From: Proteus terrae
GTDB lineage: Bacteria; Pseudomonadota; Gammaproteobacteria; Enterobacterales; Enterobacteriaceae
Length of the DNA stretch: 64,000 bases
Assembly: GCF_003144325.1 (NCBI RefSeq)
Contig: NZ_PENS01000001.1
Location: forward strand, 248,001 to 312,000
Direction of reading: 5' to 3'
Part shown: positions 8,251-18,899 of the stretch, piece after piece
How the letters are laid out: each line of letters starts with the position of its first letter
How positions within the stretch are numbered: the stretch's first letter is position 1
Program-made: the position numbers and the translations under genes
Notes under the pieces: model-generated
Databases searched by the model: none
What the model saw: the letters and a program-made list of their open reading frames with translations, nothing else
What the model was told of the DNA's origin: nothing

Positions 8251-9408
8251 ATGCAAAACTTTACTTATTACTCGCCCACTCGCCTTCATTTTGGTCAAGG
8301 ACAAATAGATAAACTTCGTTCTGAAATTGGAAAACATGAAAGAATTCTACTGACTTATGGTGGCGGTAGCATTAAGCGCAATGGCGTATTAGACCAGATT
8401 TATACCGCGCTTCCAGGCTATCAAATTCATGAGTTTAGTGGCATTGAACCAAACCCATCTTATGAAACACTCATGAAAGCGGTTTCTTATGCCAGATATC
8501 ACGGTATCACGCATTTATTAGCAGTGGGTGGCGGTTCCGTTATTGATGGCACAAAATTTATTGCAGCAGCAATACCTTATCACGGTGAACCTTGGGAAAT
8601 CGTAACCAGTCGCGGTAAAGTGGTCGAAAAAGCAATACCGTTAAGCTGTGTATTAACACTTCCAGCAACCGGAACAGAAACCAACAGTTTCTCTGTTATC
8701 AGCAAAAAACAGACAATGGATAAACAAAGCTTTGCCAGCCCTCATGTTTACCCTCATTGCGCTATTTTAGATCCAACAACCACTTATTCTTTACCACCAA
8801 GACAAACTGCCAACGGTGTTGTTGATGCTTTTATTCATATATTAGAGCAATATCTCACTTATCCAGTGAATGCTCGTGTACAAGATGAATATGCAGAAGG
8901 CCTTTTACGTATTTTAATTGATCAAGGGCCAAAAGCGCTGACGTCACCTACAGACTATGATATCCGTGCTAATATAATGTGGACAGCATCACAAGCGTTA
9001 AATGGTATCCTTGGTGTTGGTGTTCCTCAAGATTGGGCTACGCATGCATTAGGTCACGAACTCACGGCTTTACACGGACTTGATCATGCACAAACTCTCG
9101 CCATCGTTTTACCTGCATTATTAAATGAAAAACGTCAGGCTAAATATGGCAAGTTAATCCAATATGCACAAAAAGTTTGGGGTATAAACCAAGGTTCAGA
9201 TGCTTTTAAAATTGAAACTGCGATTAATGAAACTCGAAAATTCTTTGAATTAATGGGACTTAGAACTCGACTGGCTGATTTCAAAATCGGTGAAGAAGAT
9301 ATTCCTGCATTAGTGCGAAAGTTGGAAGAGCATGGACAAATTGCACTGGGTGAGCATCAAGATATCACATTAGAAGTCAGTCAACGTATTTATACAGCGG
9401 CACTCTAA
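8251..9408 (+). CDS. yqhD: NADPH-dependent aldehyde/alcohol dehydrogenase YqhD
   Basis: Iron/zinc-type alcohol dehydrogenase that reduces toxic aldehydes with NADPH in the cytoplasm. The 385 residues are close to E. coli YqhD (387). The nucleotide site shows GGGSVIDGTK (about residue 93). The metal ligands are visible as Asp and His in VVDAFIHILEQY (about residues 190-201) and as His residues in HALGHELTALHGLDHAQT (about residues 263-280). The gene has a GGTGG ribosome site and is followed after 27 bp by dkgA, the E. coli arrangement. In E. coli yqhD-dkgA is induced by aldehydes through YqhC, which is not present here. Confidence 0.95.
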   Translation: MQNFTYYSPTRLHFGQGQIDKLRSEIGKHERILLTYGGGSIKRNGVLDQIYTALPGYQIHEFSGIEPNPSYETLMKAVSYARYHGITHLLAVGGGSVIDGTKFIAAAIPYHGEPWEIVTSRGKVVEKAIPLSCVLTLPATGTETNSFSVISKKQTMDKQSFASPHVYPHCAILDPTTTYSLPPRQTANGVVDAFIHILEQYLTYPVNARVQDEYAEGLLRILIDQGPKALTSPTDYDIRANIMWTASQALNGILGVGVPQDWATHALGHELTALHGLDHAQTLAIVLPALLNEKRQAKYGKLIQYAQKVWGINQGSDAFKIETAINETRKFFELMGLRTRLADFKIGEEDIPALVRKLEEHGQIALGEHQDITLEVSQRIYTAAL

Positions 9409-9435
9409 GTACTTTTTGCGACTCTGGAGATAGAA

Positions 9436-10266
9436 ATGGATAAACCTAAACTGATCAAATTATCTGATGGAAATGTCATCCCACAACTTGGTCTTGGTGT
9501 TTGGAAAGCAGATAATCATCAAGTTGTTAAAGCTATTCATCACGCACTTGATACAGGCTATCGCCTTTTTGATACGGCAGCGATTTATCATAATGAAGAA
9601 GGCGTAGGCAAAGCGTTAAAACAGACCACTGTTCCCCGTGATGAACTTTTTATCACAACGAAATTATGGAATAACGATCAGACTCATGCTCGTGGTGCCA
9701 TCTTAGAAAGCCTCCAGCGTTTGCAACTTGATTATATTGATCTCTATTTAATGCATTGGCCTGTACCTTCACGAGAGCTTTATGTTGAAGCTTGGAAGCA
9801 AATGATTATTTTGCAAAAAGAAGGGTTAGTAAAAAGCATTGGTGTATGTAATTTTAAAGAAGAACATCTGGAACGGATCATTACTGAAACAGGTGTAACT
9901 CCTGTGATTAATCAGATTGAAATTCATCCTTTAATGCAGCAAGCACCGTTAAGAGCATGGAACACAACTCATAATATTGTCACCGAATCTTGGAGCCCAT
10001 TAGCACAAGGTGGTGAAGGCGTCTTTAATCAACCTATTATTCAAAAACTGGCTGAAAAATACCATAAAACCCCAGCACAAATTGTTTTACGCTGGCATTT
10101 AGACAGTGGACTTGTGGTTATCCCAAAATCAGTTACACCTTCTCGTATTGAAGAAAACTTCCATATTTTTGATTTTAAATTAGAAAAAGAAGAGGTAGCT
10201 GAAATTACCGTTCTTGAACAGAGAAAACGTTTAGGCCCTGATCCTGACACTTTTGTCGATATTTAA
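9436..10266 (+). CDS. dkgA: Aldo-keto reductase DkgA (2,5-didehydrogluconate reductase A)
   Basis: NADPH-dependent aldo-keto reductase of 276 residues. In E. coli DkgA (YqhE) reduces 2,5-diketogluconate, methylglyoxal and other aldehydes. The AKR catalytic tetrad is visible: Asp and Tyr in FDTAAIYHNEEGVG, Lys in FITTKLW and His in YLMHWP. The C-terminal cofactor motif is VIPKSVTPSRIEEN. It is co-directional with yqhD, 27 bp downstream, with a GGAG ribosome site, so the two probably form an aldehyde-detoxification operon. A terminator follows. Confidence 0.94.
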   Translation: MDKPKLIKLSDGNVIPQLGLGVWKADNHQVVKAIHHALDTGYRLFDTAAIYHNEEGVGKALKQTTVPRDELFITTKLWNNDQTHARGAILESLQRLQLDYIDLYLMHWPVPSRELYVEAWKQMIILQKEGLVKSIGVCNFKEEHLERIITETGVTPVINQIEIHPLMQQAPLRAWNTTHNIVTESWSPLAQGGEGVFNQPIIQKLAEKYHKTPAQIVLRWHLDSGLVVIPKSVTPSRIEENFHIFDFKLEKEEVAEITVLEQRKRLGPDPDTFVDI

Positions 10267-10285
10267 TTTCTGCTATTCAATTAAA

Positions 10286-10318
10286 AGGTCCATAGAATTA
10301 ATTTTCTATGGCCTTTCT
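10286..10318 (+). terminator. Terminator after dkgA
   Basis: Inverted repeat with arms GGTCCATAGAA and TTCTATGGCC (one mismatch), then CTTTCT, 20 bp past the dkgA stop. Confidence 0.65.
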
Positions 10319-10474
10319 ATAACAAAATATTCCGCTCTCTTTTATACCCATTTTTATTTTTTGATCTGATTTTTTTATATATTTATAAATTAATTAATTC
10401 ACGTTCACTTTCTGATATCTAATACATCTATAAATACGAGAATCTCATCATTATTTATTACGGTGAGTTTAAAG

Positions 10475-13400
10475 ATGATAAAATTTAAAAGTGGACTAAC
10501 ACCTCAACTTTCTTCTATTACAAAGAAAGTTGCTTGGTTTAATATCTTTATTCAATTAGCATTTCCCATCTCGGCAACGCTCCCTGCCAACGTTTTCGCA
10601 AAAGAGAATATCCAAGAAAAACAAACTATTAATTTGGTAAAAAAAAGAAACACTTATCAGGTTCAAAAAGATGACACGCCTGAATCTATTGCAAAAAAAT
10701 TTAATATAAAATTATTTAGGCTTATTGAAGCGAATCCTGATTATGTCTCTTTAGTCGGTAAATTAAAAATAAAAGAAGGTATTACGCTTAATATACCTAA
10801 TGAGCCTTTGTTGACAAAAAAATGGCTAAATAACCATCAAGACACGTCTATTCCAATCACAAACGAGCAAGAGCTTGCACAAATTATTGTTGCTAACTCA
10901 TCTTTGTTAAATAAAGATACTGACGCAACACAATATGCAATAAGCCAAATATCAAGCAGAGCCAATCAACAAATAGAACAATGGTTAAATCAATTTGGTC
11001 ATGCTCAAGTTTCACTTTCAACAGATAAAAAATTCACCTTAGAAGGAAGCTCCGCTGATCTTCTTATCCCACTCTATGATAGTGAAAAGAATTTATTTTT
11101 TTCTCAAACCAGTTATCACCGTAAAGACTCTCGAAGTCAGCTAAATCAAGGTATTGGTTATCGGTATTTTACTGACAAATTTATGGTGGGTCTTAATGCT
11201 TTTTATGACTACGATTTAAGCCGATATCACAGCCGTTTGGGTGTGGGCACTGAAGTATGGCGAGACTATTTTAAGTTAAGTGCCAATCACTACCATCGTC
11301 TATCTAATTGGAGAACCTCTGACGATGTTATGGATTATAATGAGCGCCCTGCTAATGGTTGGGATATCCGGACAGAAGGTTACTTGCCAGCTTATCCGCA
11401 ATTAGGCGCAAAGCTTATTTTTGAACAATATTACGGGAAAGAAGTCGGTTTATTTGGCAAAGATAATCGCCAAGAAAATCCTCACGCTTATACGGCAGGA
11501 CTCATTTATACGCCAGTGCCTTTAATTACCTTCGGTGCTGAACGTCGCTTTGGTTTAAATGATAATAGTGATGATAAGTTTGATGTAAATATCCAATATC
11601 GCCTTGGAGAATCCCTCTCTTCACAGCTTAATCCAGATAATGTCCGTGCAACGCGTTTAATGTCAGGAAATCGCTACGATTTCGTAAATAGAAACAACGA
11701 TATTGTTCTTGAATATAAAAAGAAAACCTTAGTATTCCTGTCTATCACACCGACAATTAGTGGTTACGCAAAAGAAGAAAAAGATTTAGGTGTGCAAATT
11801 CGCTCTAAATATCCCGTTAAACAGATTGAATGGTCTGCGAGTCGCTTAATCGCCAATGGTGGTAAGATCCAACATAATAATAATCTTAGCTACTCAATCA
11901 TTCTTCCTCGCCATATTGCGGGTTCATCTGAAAAAAACAGCTACACAGTAAGCGCCGTTGCGATTGATGAACAAGGTAATCGTTCAGATCCGGTACAGAG
12001 TAAAATCACCGTTGATCAGTCTGCAATTAATACACAAAATAGCCAATTTACGCCAAAAACAACACAACTACCTGCCGACAATCATTCTGCACAAAATTTG
12101 ACTTTATCAATTCTCGATAATGATAAGCTTCCCGTTGATATCGATATAAAAAAACTTTCATTAAATATTCAATCTGATGATCCCGCTGGCAATAGTCGAG
12201 TTTCAAGTTTCAGTCGAATTGATACAGGAAAATATCAAGTCACAATCACCGCTGGAAGTACTCCTGAGATCGTGACATTAACGCCAAAATTTAGAGATAA
12301 CTTTTTTAATCAAGCTCAAGTGACTTTTGTTGCTGATACGCATTCCGCCATTATTGCTAAAGGTGGATTAACCGTAATTAAAAATCACGCACCAGCCGAT
12401 GGTAAAAGCCAAAATAAAATTCAAGTTATCGTAACAGACATTAATGCTAATAGAATTCCTAACTATCCCGTGTCTTTTACTGCTGATAATGGTGCAACGA
12501 TTATTGGCCAAACGAACACTGACGCTGAAGGTAAAATTATTGTTCCAATCACCAATACGCATATTGGTAAAAGCATTATTAATGTCAGTGTTAAAAATAT
12601 TACCTACTCAACTAATGTTGATTTTATTGCCGATATTAACTCAGCAAGAATAAATACTTTTACTATTAATCCAAATAGTTCATTTGCCAATGGCACGGAT
12701 GAAAAGTTAATTGCCTTCAATGTTATTGATAAAAATAACAACCCTGTTCCCAATACGAAAATTCAATTATCTGCTGATAATCAAGCACAACTTAAAGAAA
12801 CTGAAATAGTAACGGATAATCAAGGCAATGCATCAACAACGATGACCAGCAAAATAGCAGGTACAGTCACTGTAATCGCACAGGTCAATAATATTTCGAC
12901 ACAAAAGACAACGCAATTTATTGCCGACCTATCCAACGGTAAAATTATTTCCGTAACACCATCAGCACCACCTTATATTGCTGATGGTAAAACAACCGTA
13001 ACGTTTACCGCTGTCGTTGAAGATAAGAATCACAACATTTTACCGAATGCGAAAATCATTTGGTCTACTAATCGTGATCAACATATTGTTTCTATTAATG
13101 AAGTTTCAACAACAAATAACCAAGGTATTGCTCAAACGACAGTGACTAGTACTCAAGCCTTTGATGTTATTGTCATGGCTAGACTCAGCAATGAATCATT
13201 AGATGCGCTACCCATTACTTTTATTGCCAATAATCAACAAGGTTTAATCTCTTTAACCACAAATAAGACAGAATTAATTGCAGACAATAAAGAGCAAGCA
13301 ATACTCACCGCAGTGGTAAAAGATAAATTTGGTAATAAATTACCTAACGTCACTGTTGAATGGCAATCTAGTGCCTCAACCACACTCGATAAACAAAAGA

Positions 13401-16400
13401 GTGTGACTGATAATCAAGGACAGACAACCAATCAAATTCGAACCAAAAAAGCAGGTGTGACAGAAATTAGTGCCACTCTTTCAAATAAAGAAAAAGCGCA
13501 AGTTACATTAACCGCTATTGCCGATCCAAATAGCGCCAATATTGTCTTAACCACTGTAAATAACAAAACAGATGCGGTTGCAGACAATAACGATACGATT
13601 ACCTTAATGGCGCATGTTACAGATGCTGAAAATAATCCATTAATAAAACAATCTGTATTCTGGAATTCAACCCATAATGTGTTGAGTGAGAATATGGTAA
13701 AAACTGATGATAATGGTGATGTACAAGTTGTGATAAAAGGGACGGAAGCACACCCAACAACTGTTACGGCAACATTGGAAAACAACAAAAGTACCACACA
13801 AGATCTTAATTTTATTGCTGGCCAAGTTAATGCATCACAAAGTACATTTTCGATTGATCCTCAATCTATCGTGGCAAATGGCAGTTCCTTCGCAACAGGG
13901 ACAATTACTCTAAAAGATAAATTCGGTAACCTTGTTCCGAAACAAGAGAAATTTATTGCTCTCTCTGGTGATAACACCACCATCAAATTTAGCGCACTCA
14001 AAGAAATCGATACTGGCATTTATCAAACAACCATCAATGGTAGACAGGAAGGTATTAGTCTTATTACCGCTCAATATGCTAATGCAAGTAACCGTTTTAA
14101 TTTAACTCAACCTCTTGGTTTTATTGCTGATAAACAAAATGCCATAATTAATGCGGTTAATGTTATCGCACCTTTTGATGTCACCGCAAATGGTACTGAT
14201 AAAGTCATCATTCGTGCAAAAATTGTTGATAAACAAGGTAATCCAAGTATGGAAGGTATTGCTGTGGGTTGGTTAACCTCACTAGGTAAACTTTCGTTGC
14301 CTATCAGCAAGACAGATAAAAATGGGATTGCAGAAATTACCTTAAGTAGTACACAAGCGGGTACAGCACAAGTTACAGCGATGCTCGATAGCCAACAATC
14401 TCTTGATGCTGACCATTTGATTAACTTTAACACTGATGTGGTTTCTGCCGATAAGTCTCAACTATCACTTATCCCCAACACCATTATTTCTGAAACAGGT
14501 CGTTCTCAAATTACTTTAACGCTAAAAGATAAATACGATAATTTATTAACAGGGTTAAAGGACAAAATCAGCGTTACCTATAGTGCTGATTTAACCGCAA
14601 CCACAACAACATTTAATGAAATCTCCACTGGGGTTTATCAAGCACAAGTTAGTGCGTTGAAAGCAGGTCAAACAACAATCAGTGCCAAAATAAATTCAGT
14701 GACACTGACACAAACTGCACTATTGACGGTTCTACCTAATAACCTGACAGCCAAAGTCGATAAGTTTGTGATAAGTAACACACAACCTCATGCAGGCGAC
14801 ACCATCACTTATCACGCTTATATTAGCGATAAAAATGATAATCCCGTTAATAGTGGCGTTAGCGTAACATGGGCAAGCGATAAAGATAGCTTACTCGCTA
14901 AACCACTAACATTTACAGATAACAATGGTATTGCTGAAGTTAAATTAACACGTGATCCTGCGGGTATTGCTAAAGTTAATGCAGTATTAGTTTCAGGTAG
15001 CTACCCTGCTCCCGATGTCAATTTCGTAGCCGATGATGTTGATGAAAATAGTTCAGAAATTAACTTAATTCCAGCAACAATCGTCGCCAATGGCACAGAT
15101 AAAGCACTGCTGACTTTAACGATTAAAGATAAAGGCGGTAATATTCTGCCAGATCAGCAAGTTGAGGGAATATCTAATAACCCAACCATTCAATTTAGCT
15201 CAGCCAAACAAGTCTCTCCGGGCCATTATGAAATTGAAGCAACAGGCACTAAATCAGGTACAGCACAATTAAGTGTTAAAGTTAATGGCGTTGATTTCAA
15301 AAAACAAAAAAACTTACAACTACGTGCTGATGCCACAACTTGGCAAGTAAAATCCGTCGATGTCGATAGAACAAGCATCATTGCTGGAGATAACGGTGTT
15401 AATTATCAAGCAACCATTGTGGATGCTAATGACAATATATTGCCTAACGTTATTGTGTCATGGAAGTTACAGGGATTAGCTGATGACTATGACTTTAGCA
15501 CCTATACCGATACAAAGGGTATTGCAAGAACAAAAGTCACCAGCACTGTGGCGGGTATATTGAAAATGAGTGCTTATCTTGATTTAAATAATCATAAGCC
15601 AATTCAAGATGTCACTGTAACTCCTGCTGATATTGATGCCAATAAATCAACCTTTAGTAGCAATCGCCAATCAATAGGAGGTGATGATAAAGATAGCGCC
15701 CTACTAACTGTGAACTTAATGGATAAATACAGTAATACTATTGATGGTAAAACTGTTTCGGTTAAAGCCACCAGTGGTAGACCTAACTTTAGTGATAACC
15801 CACTAAATTCATTAGGAAAGGGTGAATATCAAACTAATCTTACTTCAAATGTTAAAACAGATATTATCTTAACAGCTGAAGCAGAAGGATTAACCATTGC
15901 AAAACCATTAACCATTAAAGTGACAATCCCTAAGCCCGATATTATTTTTGATAAACAAATCCAGCAAGAGACCTACGCTTCAGCACCTATCAACGCACTA
16001 AGTTATACGGGATTACCTAATAATATTAACGTGATGTGGTCTAGCTCCGATCCAACAATTGCCTCTATTGATACAACTAGCGGCAATATTTCGATGAAGA
16101 AAGCAGGTACAGCCATTATCACACTACAAACATCAGGTAATGATCAATATCAACCAGCTCAAAGTAGCTATCCTTTAGTCATTGAAAAAGCAGCACCTAT
16201 TTTACAATCATCTTCATCGGGTACGATTAAATCTGTATGGAATGATGGAGTTACGCATACCGTTAACGCCACTTTTGGTAATGCAGACGTAAAAAATATT
16301 CCTTTATATTATGTCAGTGACGATCAACGTATAGCCAGCGTTGATACACAAGGAATGATTACAGAAGTGAAGCCTGGCAAAACCAAAATACACATCAAAA

Positions 16401-17590
16401 GTGATGCGACGGATCAATTTCTAGCAGATGCAGTGGCCATTGATTACGAACAAGATAAAGGAATACTCTCAATCACTTTTACTAAAAATAACATTATCTT
16501 ATCTGAAACAGACACTAATATTGATGTACAACAACCAACAACACCATTACCTAAAGAGGCACAAGGTGTCTGGTCAGCAAAAGATCCTAATATTGTCGCG
16601 ATAAAAGAAAATGGAACCATTATTAAAATTACTTCAGGCACAACAGACATTATTTTAACATCAAAAGAAAATGACTATTTTTATGAATCAAAAGGAACTT
16701 ATTCTGTTGATATAAGAAAAGTGCCTCATATTACTATTAATTCTGTAACGCGCAGGATTGATAACAATAAAAATGCACAAACCATACCGACTATAAACAC
16801 ATCGATAAATTGGACCCCTGTTTATGAAAATGACTCATTAACTTTTTCCTGGCAACCGCCTGATACAACCACAAGTAGTTATGATGTCAATCTTGAACTA
16901 TGGGATGGGGATCAAAAAACTAATCAAATCTTTGCTTATGATAAAACCCAACTTCTTGGTGGGCAAACAATCACAACTTCATTTAAGATTGATAAGAAAT
17001 TATTTAAAAGTACTCAGCTTAAAATCAAAGTCATTGTATTTGATCTTTTCGATACAGATCTGAATACAAATACAGGTAGACAGTATGCAGTTTATTATCC
17101 ACTAAATATTAAGCCCATCGCTCCTGAGTATATGGATTTTAGATTAGAAGGACGTATTATCTTTATTAATACAAATAATGGTGCGACAAGAGGAAGCTGT
17201 CAGGAGACAATATCAGATCCAACAACTCACGTTATTGCTGAGCCTATCTACACATTGGGTTCCGCCAATCAAATATTTCTATCTCCTGTCACTATCAGCC
17301 ATAATTTAATCGATATTATAGGCGACTTTAGTCGAAGTACTGTAGATTATAATGATAAAACCATTGAGTCGGTTTCTGTTGACAATGCAAATCATTCAAC
17401 AACCAGTCATAGTAACGCAATGAAGGAACAGTGCTGGACTCCGTTGGCGGGTACTCCTCATTCAGGGAGCGCAACTCTAGTAACTCACATAACAATCAAT
17501 GATGTAGAGAAAACCTTTACTCAATCCGTGAAATGGAATGGAGATGGTAATCCATCCACGAATAACGTGGAAAAAATACTAAATCAATAA
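10475..17590 (+). CDS. Giant intimin/invasin-type inverse autotransporter adhesin
   Basis: Predicted surface adhesin of 2371 residues. Order of parts: signal peptide (to about residue 45, ending NVFA); LysM-like domain for peptidoglycan binding (about 58-108, from NTYQVQKDDTPESIAKKF); inverse-autotransporter beta-barrel of the intimin/YeeJ type (about 150-400, with FMVGLNAFYDYDLSR and FGAERRFGLND); about 13 bacterial Ig-like Big_1 modules of ~100 residues (about 520-1820, recurring xxANGTDK, DKxGNxxP and TDNxG motifs); three Big_2-like modules (about 1825-2090); and a C-terminal tip of ~280 residues with two cysteines (GSCQET and EQCWTP) that could form a disulfide, as in invasin tips. The ATG at 10475 is preferred because GGTGAG lies 7 bp before it; a GTG at 10463 is also in frame. 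The receptor is unknown. Confidence 0.93.
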   Translation: MIKFKSGLTPQLSSITKKVAWFNIFIQLAFPISATLPANVFAKENIQEKQTINLVKKRNTYQVQKDDTPESIAKKFNIKLFRLIEANPDYVSLVGKLKIKEGITLNIPNEPLLTKKWLNNHQDTSIPITNEQELAQIIVANSSLLNKDTDATQYAISQISSRANQQIEQWLNQFGHAQVSLSTDKKFTLEGSSADLLIPLYDSEKNLFFSQTSYHRKDSRSQLNQGIGYRYFTDKFMVGLNAFYDYDLSRYHSRLGVGTEVWRDYFKLSANHYHRLSNWRTSDDVMDYNERPANGWDIRTEGYLPAYPQLGAKLIFEQYYGKEVGLFGKDNRQENPHAYTAGLIYTPVPLITFGAERRFGLNDNSDDKFDVNIQYRLGESLSSQLNPDNVRATRLMSGNRYDFVNRNNDIVLEYKKKTLVFLSITPTISGYAKEEKDLGVQIRSKYPVKQIEWSASRLIANGGKIQHNNNLSYSIILPRHIAGSSEKNSYTVSAVAIDEQGNRSDPVQSKITVDQSAINTQNSQFTPKTTQLPADNHSAQNLTLSILDNDKLPVDIDIKKLSLNIQSDDPAGNSRVSSFSRIDTGKYQVTITAGSTPEIVTLTPKFRDNFFNQAQVTFVADTHSAIIAKGGLTVIKNHAPADGKSQNKIQVIVTDINANRIPNYPVSFTADNGATIIGQTNTDAEGKIIVPITNTHIGKSIINVSVKNITYSTNVDFIADINSARINTFTINPNSSFANGTDEKLIAFNVIDKNNNPVPNTKIQLSADNQAQLKETEIVTDNQGNASTTMTSKIAGTVTVIAQVNNISTQKTTQFIADLSNGKIISVTPSAPPYIADGKTTVTFTAVVEDKNHNILPNAKIIWSTNRDQHIVSINEVSTTNNQGIAQTTVTSTQAFDVIVMARLSNESLDALPITFIANNQQGLISLTTNKTELIADNKEQAILTAVVKDKFGNKLPNVTVEWQSSASTTLDKQKSVTDNQGQTTNQIRTKKAGVTEISATLSNKEKAQVTLTAIADPNSANIVLTTVNNKTDAVADNNDTITLMAHVTDAENNPLIKQSVFWNSTHNVLSENMVKTDDNGDVQVVIKGTEAHPTTVTATLENNKSTTQDLNFIAGQVNASQSTFSIDPQSIVANGSSFATGTITLKDKFGNLVPKQEKFIALSGDNTTIKFSALKEIDTGIYQTTINGRQEGISLITAQYANASNRFNLTQPLGFIADKQNAIINAVNVIAPFDVTANGTDKVIIRAKIVDKQGNPSMEGIAVGWLTSLGKLSLPISKTDKNGIAEITLSSTQAGTAQVTAMLDSQQSLDADHLINFNTDVVSADKSQLSLIPNTIISETGRSQITLTLKDKYDNLLTGLKDKISVTYSADLTATTTTFNEISTGVYQAQVSALKAGQTTISAKINSVTLTQTALLTVLPNNLTAKVDKFVISNTQPHAGDTITYHAYISDKNDNPVNSGVSVTWASDKDSLLAKPLTFTDNNGIAEVKLTRDPAGIAKVNAVLVSGSYPAPDVNFVADDVDENSSEINLIPATIVANGTDKALLTLTIKDKGGNILPDQQVEGISNNPTIQFSSAKQVSPGHYEIEATGTKSGTAQLSVKVNGVDFKKQKNLQLRADATTWQVKSVDVDRTSIIAGDNGVNYQATIVDANDNILPNVIVSWKLQGLADDYDFSTYTDTKGIARTKVTSTVAGILKMSAYLDLNNHKPIQDVTVTPADIDANKSTFSSNRQSIGGDDKDSALLTVNLMDKYSNTIDGKTVSVKATSGRPNFSDNPLNSLGKGEYQTNLTSNVKTDIILTAEAEGLTIAKPLTIKVTIPKPDIIFDKQIQQETYASAPINALSYTGLPNNINVMWSSSDPTIASIDTTSGNISMKKAGTAIITLQTSGNDQYQPAQSSYPLVIEKAAPILQSSSSGTIKSVWNDGVTHTVNATFGNADVKNIPLYYVSDDQRIASVDTQGMITEVKPGKTKIHIKSDATDQFLADAVAIDYEQDKGILSITFTKNNIILSETDTNIDVQQPTTPLPKEAQGVWSAKDPNIVAIKENGTIIKITSGTTDIILTSKENDYFYESKGTYSVDIRKVPHITINSVTRRIDNNKNAQTIPTINTSINWTPVYENDSLTFSWQPPDTTTSSYDVNLELWDGDQKTNQIFAYDKTQLLGGQTITTSFKIDKKLFKSTQLKIKVIVFDLFDTDLNTNTGRQYAVYYPLNIKPIAPEYMDFRLEGRIIFINTNNGATRGSCQETISDPTTHVIAEPIYTLGSANQIFLSPVTISHNLIDIIGDFSRSTVDYNDKTIESVSVDNANHSTTSHSNAMKEQCWTPLAGTPHSGSATLVTHITINDVEKTFTQSVKWNGDGNPSTNNVEKILNQ

Positions 17591-17606
17591 TTCATTTTAT
17601 TAAACA

Positions 17607-17634
17607 AAGAAAGAGCCCATTAGGGCTCTTTCTT
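17607..17634. terminator. Bidirectional terminator between the adhesin and the uptake locus
   Basis: Perfect 12-bp stem (AAGAAAGAGCCC with GGGCTCTTTCTT) around a 4-nt loop, AT-rich on both sides. It separates two convergent transcription units. Confidence 0.88.
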
Positions 17635-17660
17635 AATTTAAAGCTGCTTTTTTAATAATC

Positions 17661-18887
17661 TCATTCTGTTAATTTATATCGCTCTTGATACCTTACGTTT
17701 ACCAGTGTCACCAATAAAGCAAAGAGTGCAATCGCTGCGGCTAACCCGAAGCCTCCGCTATATCCAATCAGTGCAGTTAAACTCACTAACATCATTGCAC
17801 ACGCCATTTCCCCTATATCACGCATGCTTTGTACCGCAGTCATATCTGTACCTGCTTGATTATCCGTTGATGCAAAACGCATACCTGCGGTCATAATCGC
17901 CACAGAAGTGATCCCTGATGATAAAGAGCCTAAAACAATACATACAGCAACCATTGGAAGGTTAATCGTGCCCGTTGATTGTGAAAGCCATAATAATGAG
18001 GAGCCTAAAGCACACAGCAATCCGGCAGAAAAAGCTCGCCAAACACCGATTTTATTAATTAACCAAGCCCCACCACCGCAGCCAAAGAATAGAGTTACCA
18101 TTCCTCCCATCATGCCCATTTTTCCGACATCAGCTAAAGACCAGCCACTGTCAGTTAAAAACAATTTTGCTAAACCAAAGCCTGAAACTGCGGTGACGGC
18201 TGAAAGCAATGTCAGGGTTAATAGTCTGATAGCTCCTTTTCTTCGTACCGTTTTTAATAAGCTTGCATTAGGATGATCACTGTTTTCCCCTGCTTCATAT
18301 TTGGCTTTTTGTTGAAAGAGCGTAATTGATATCAAACTAATGGCAGGGATCGACGCAAAGAATAACAATGTATTTTGCTGCCCTAATGTATCGCTTAACA
18401 TCATCATTCCAGCCCCTCCTAAGAAAAAGCCCCCCATCACGCCTGCAATTTGAATCGCATTAATTTTAGATAATAGTGTGCCACTCGCATGTTCAGCCGC
18501 CATTCCATCCGTCGCGATATCTTGTGTTGCACTCGCTAATGAAGCGATAGCTAATAAAGCCACACCCCATTTAGCCATCTCAACAGAAATACCTATTAAT
18601 GCTAAAAGCAATAAACAAAACGTCACAATGATCTGCATAGGAATAATCCAGCTACGGCGACGACCTAAAGATTTAAACCAATAATTATCAACCACAGGTG
18701 CCCATAAAAATTTTAATACCCACGGTAATCCGACTAGTGGAATAAATGCGATTGCACTTAAAGCTGAGCCTTCTTGGCGTAATAATGTAGGCAATGCATC
18801 CATTGCAATTCCCATCGGAATACCTTGTGCTAAATAAAGTAAACCTAGCGTTATCACTAATTGCCGATGTTTTAATAATTCTTGCAT
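17661..18887 (-). CDS. RhtX/FptX-type MFS siderophore transporter
   Basis: Major facilitator protein of 408 residues with about 12 membrane segments. Its N-terminus (LYLAQGIPMGIAMDALP) and the SLASATQDIATDGMAAE stretch are typical of the AmpG/RhtX/FptX group. RhtX and FptX carry iron-siderophores across the inner membrane, and YbtX is a relative. It is the last gene of a minus-strand operon after a receptor, a small membrane protein and a PepSY protein, the order of Pseudomonas fptA-fptB-fptC-fptX. The ATG at 18887 is chosen because GGAG lies 6 bp before it; an in-frame TTG lies 12 bp upstream. Confidence 0.85.
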   Translation of the reverse strand: MQELLKHRQLVITLGLLYLAQGIPMGIAMDALPTLLRQEGSALSAIAFIPLVGLPWVLKFLWAPVVDNYWFKSLGRRRSWIIPMQIIVTFCLLLLALIGISVEMAKWGVALLAIASLASATQDIATDGMAAEHASGTLLSKINAIQIAGVMGGFFLGGAGMMMLSDTLGQQNTLLFFASIPAISLISITLFQQKAKYEAGENSDHPNASLLKTVRRKGAIRLLTLTLLSAVTAVSGFGLAKLFLTDSGWSLADVGKMGMMGGMVTLFFGCGGGAWLINKIGVWRAFSAGLLCALGSSLLWLSQSTGTINLPMVAVCIVLGSLSSGITSVAIMTAGMRFASTDNQAGTDMTAVQSMRDIGEMACAMMLVSLTALIGYSGGFGLAAAIALFALLVTLVNVRYQERYKLTE

Positions 18888-18899
18888 AACAGACTCCAA

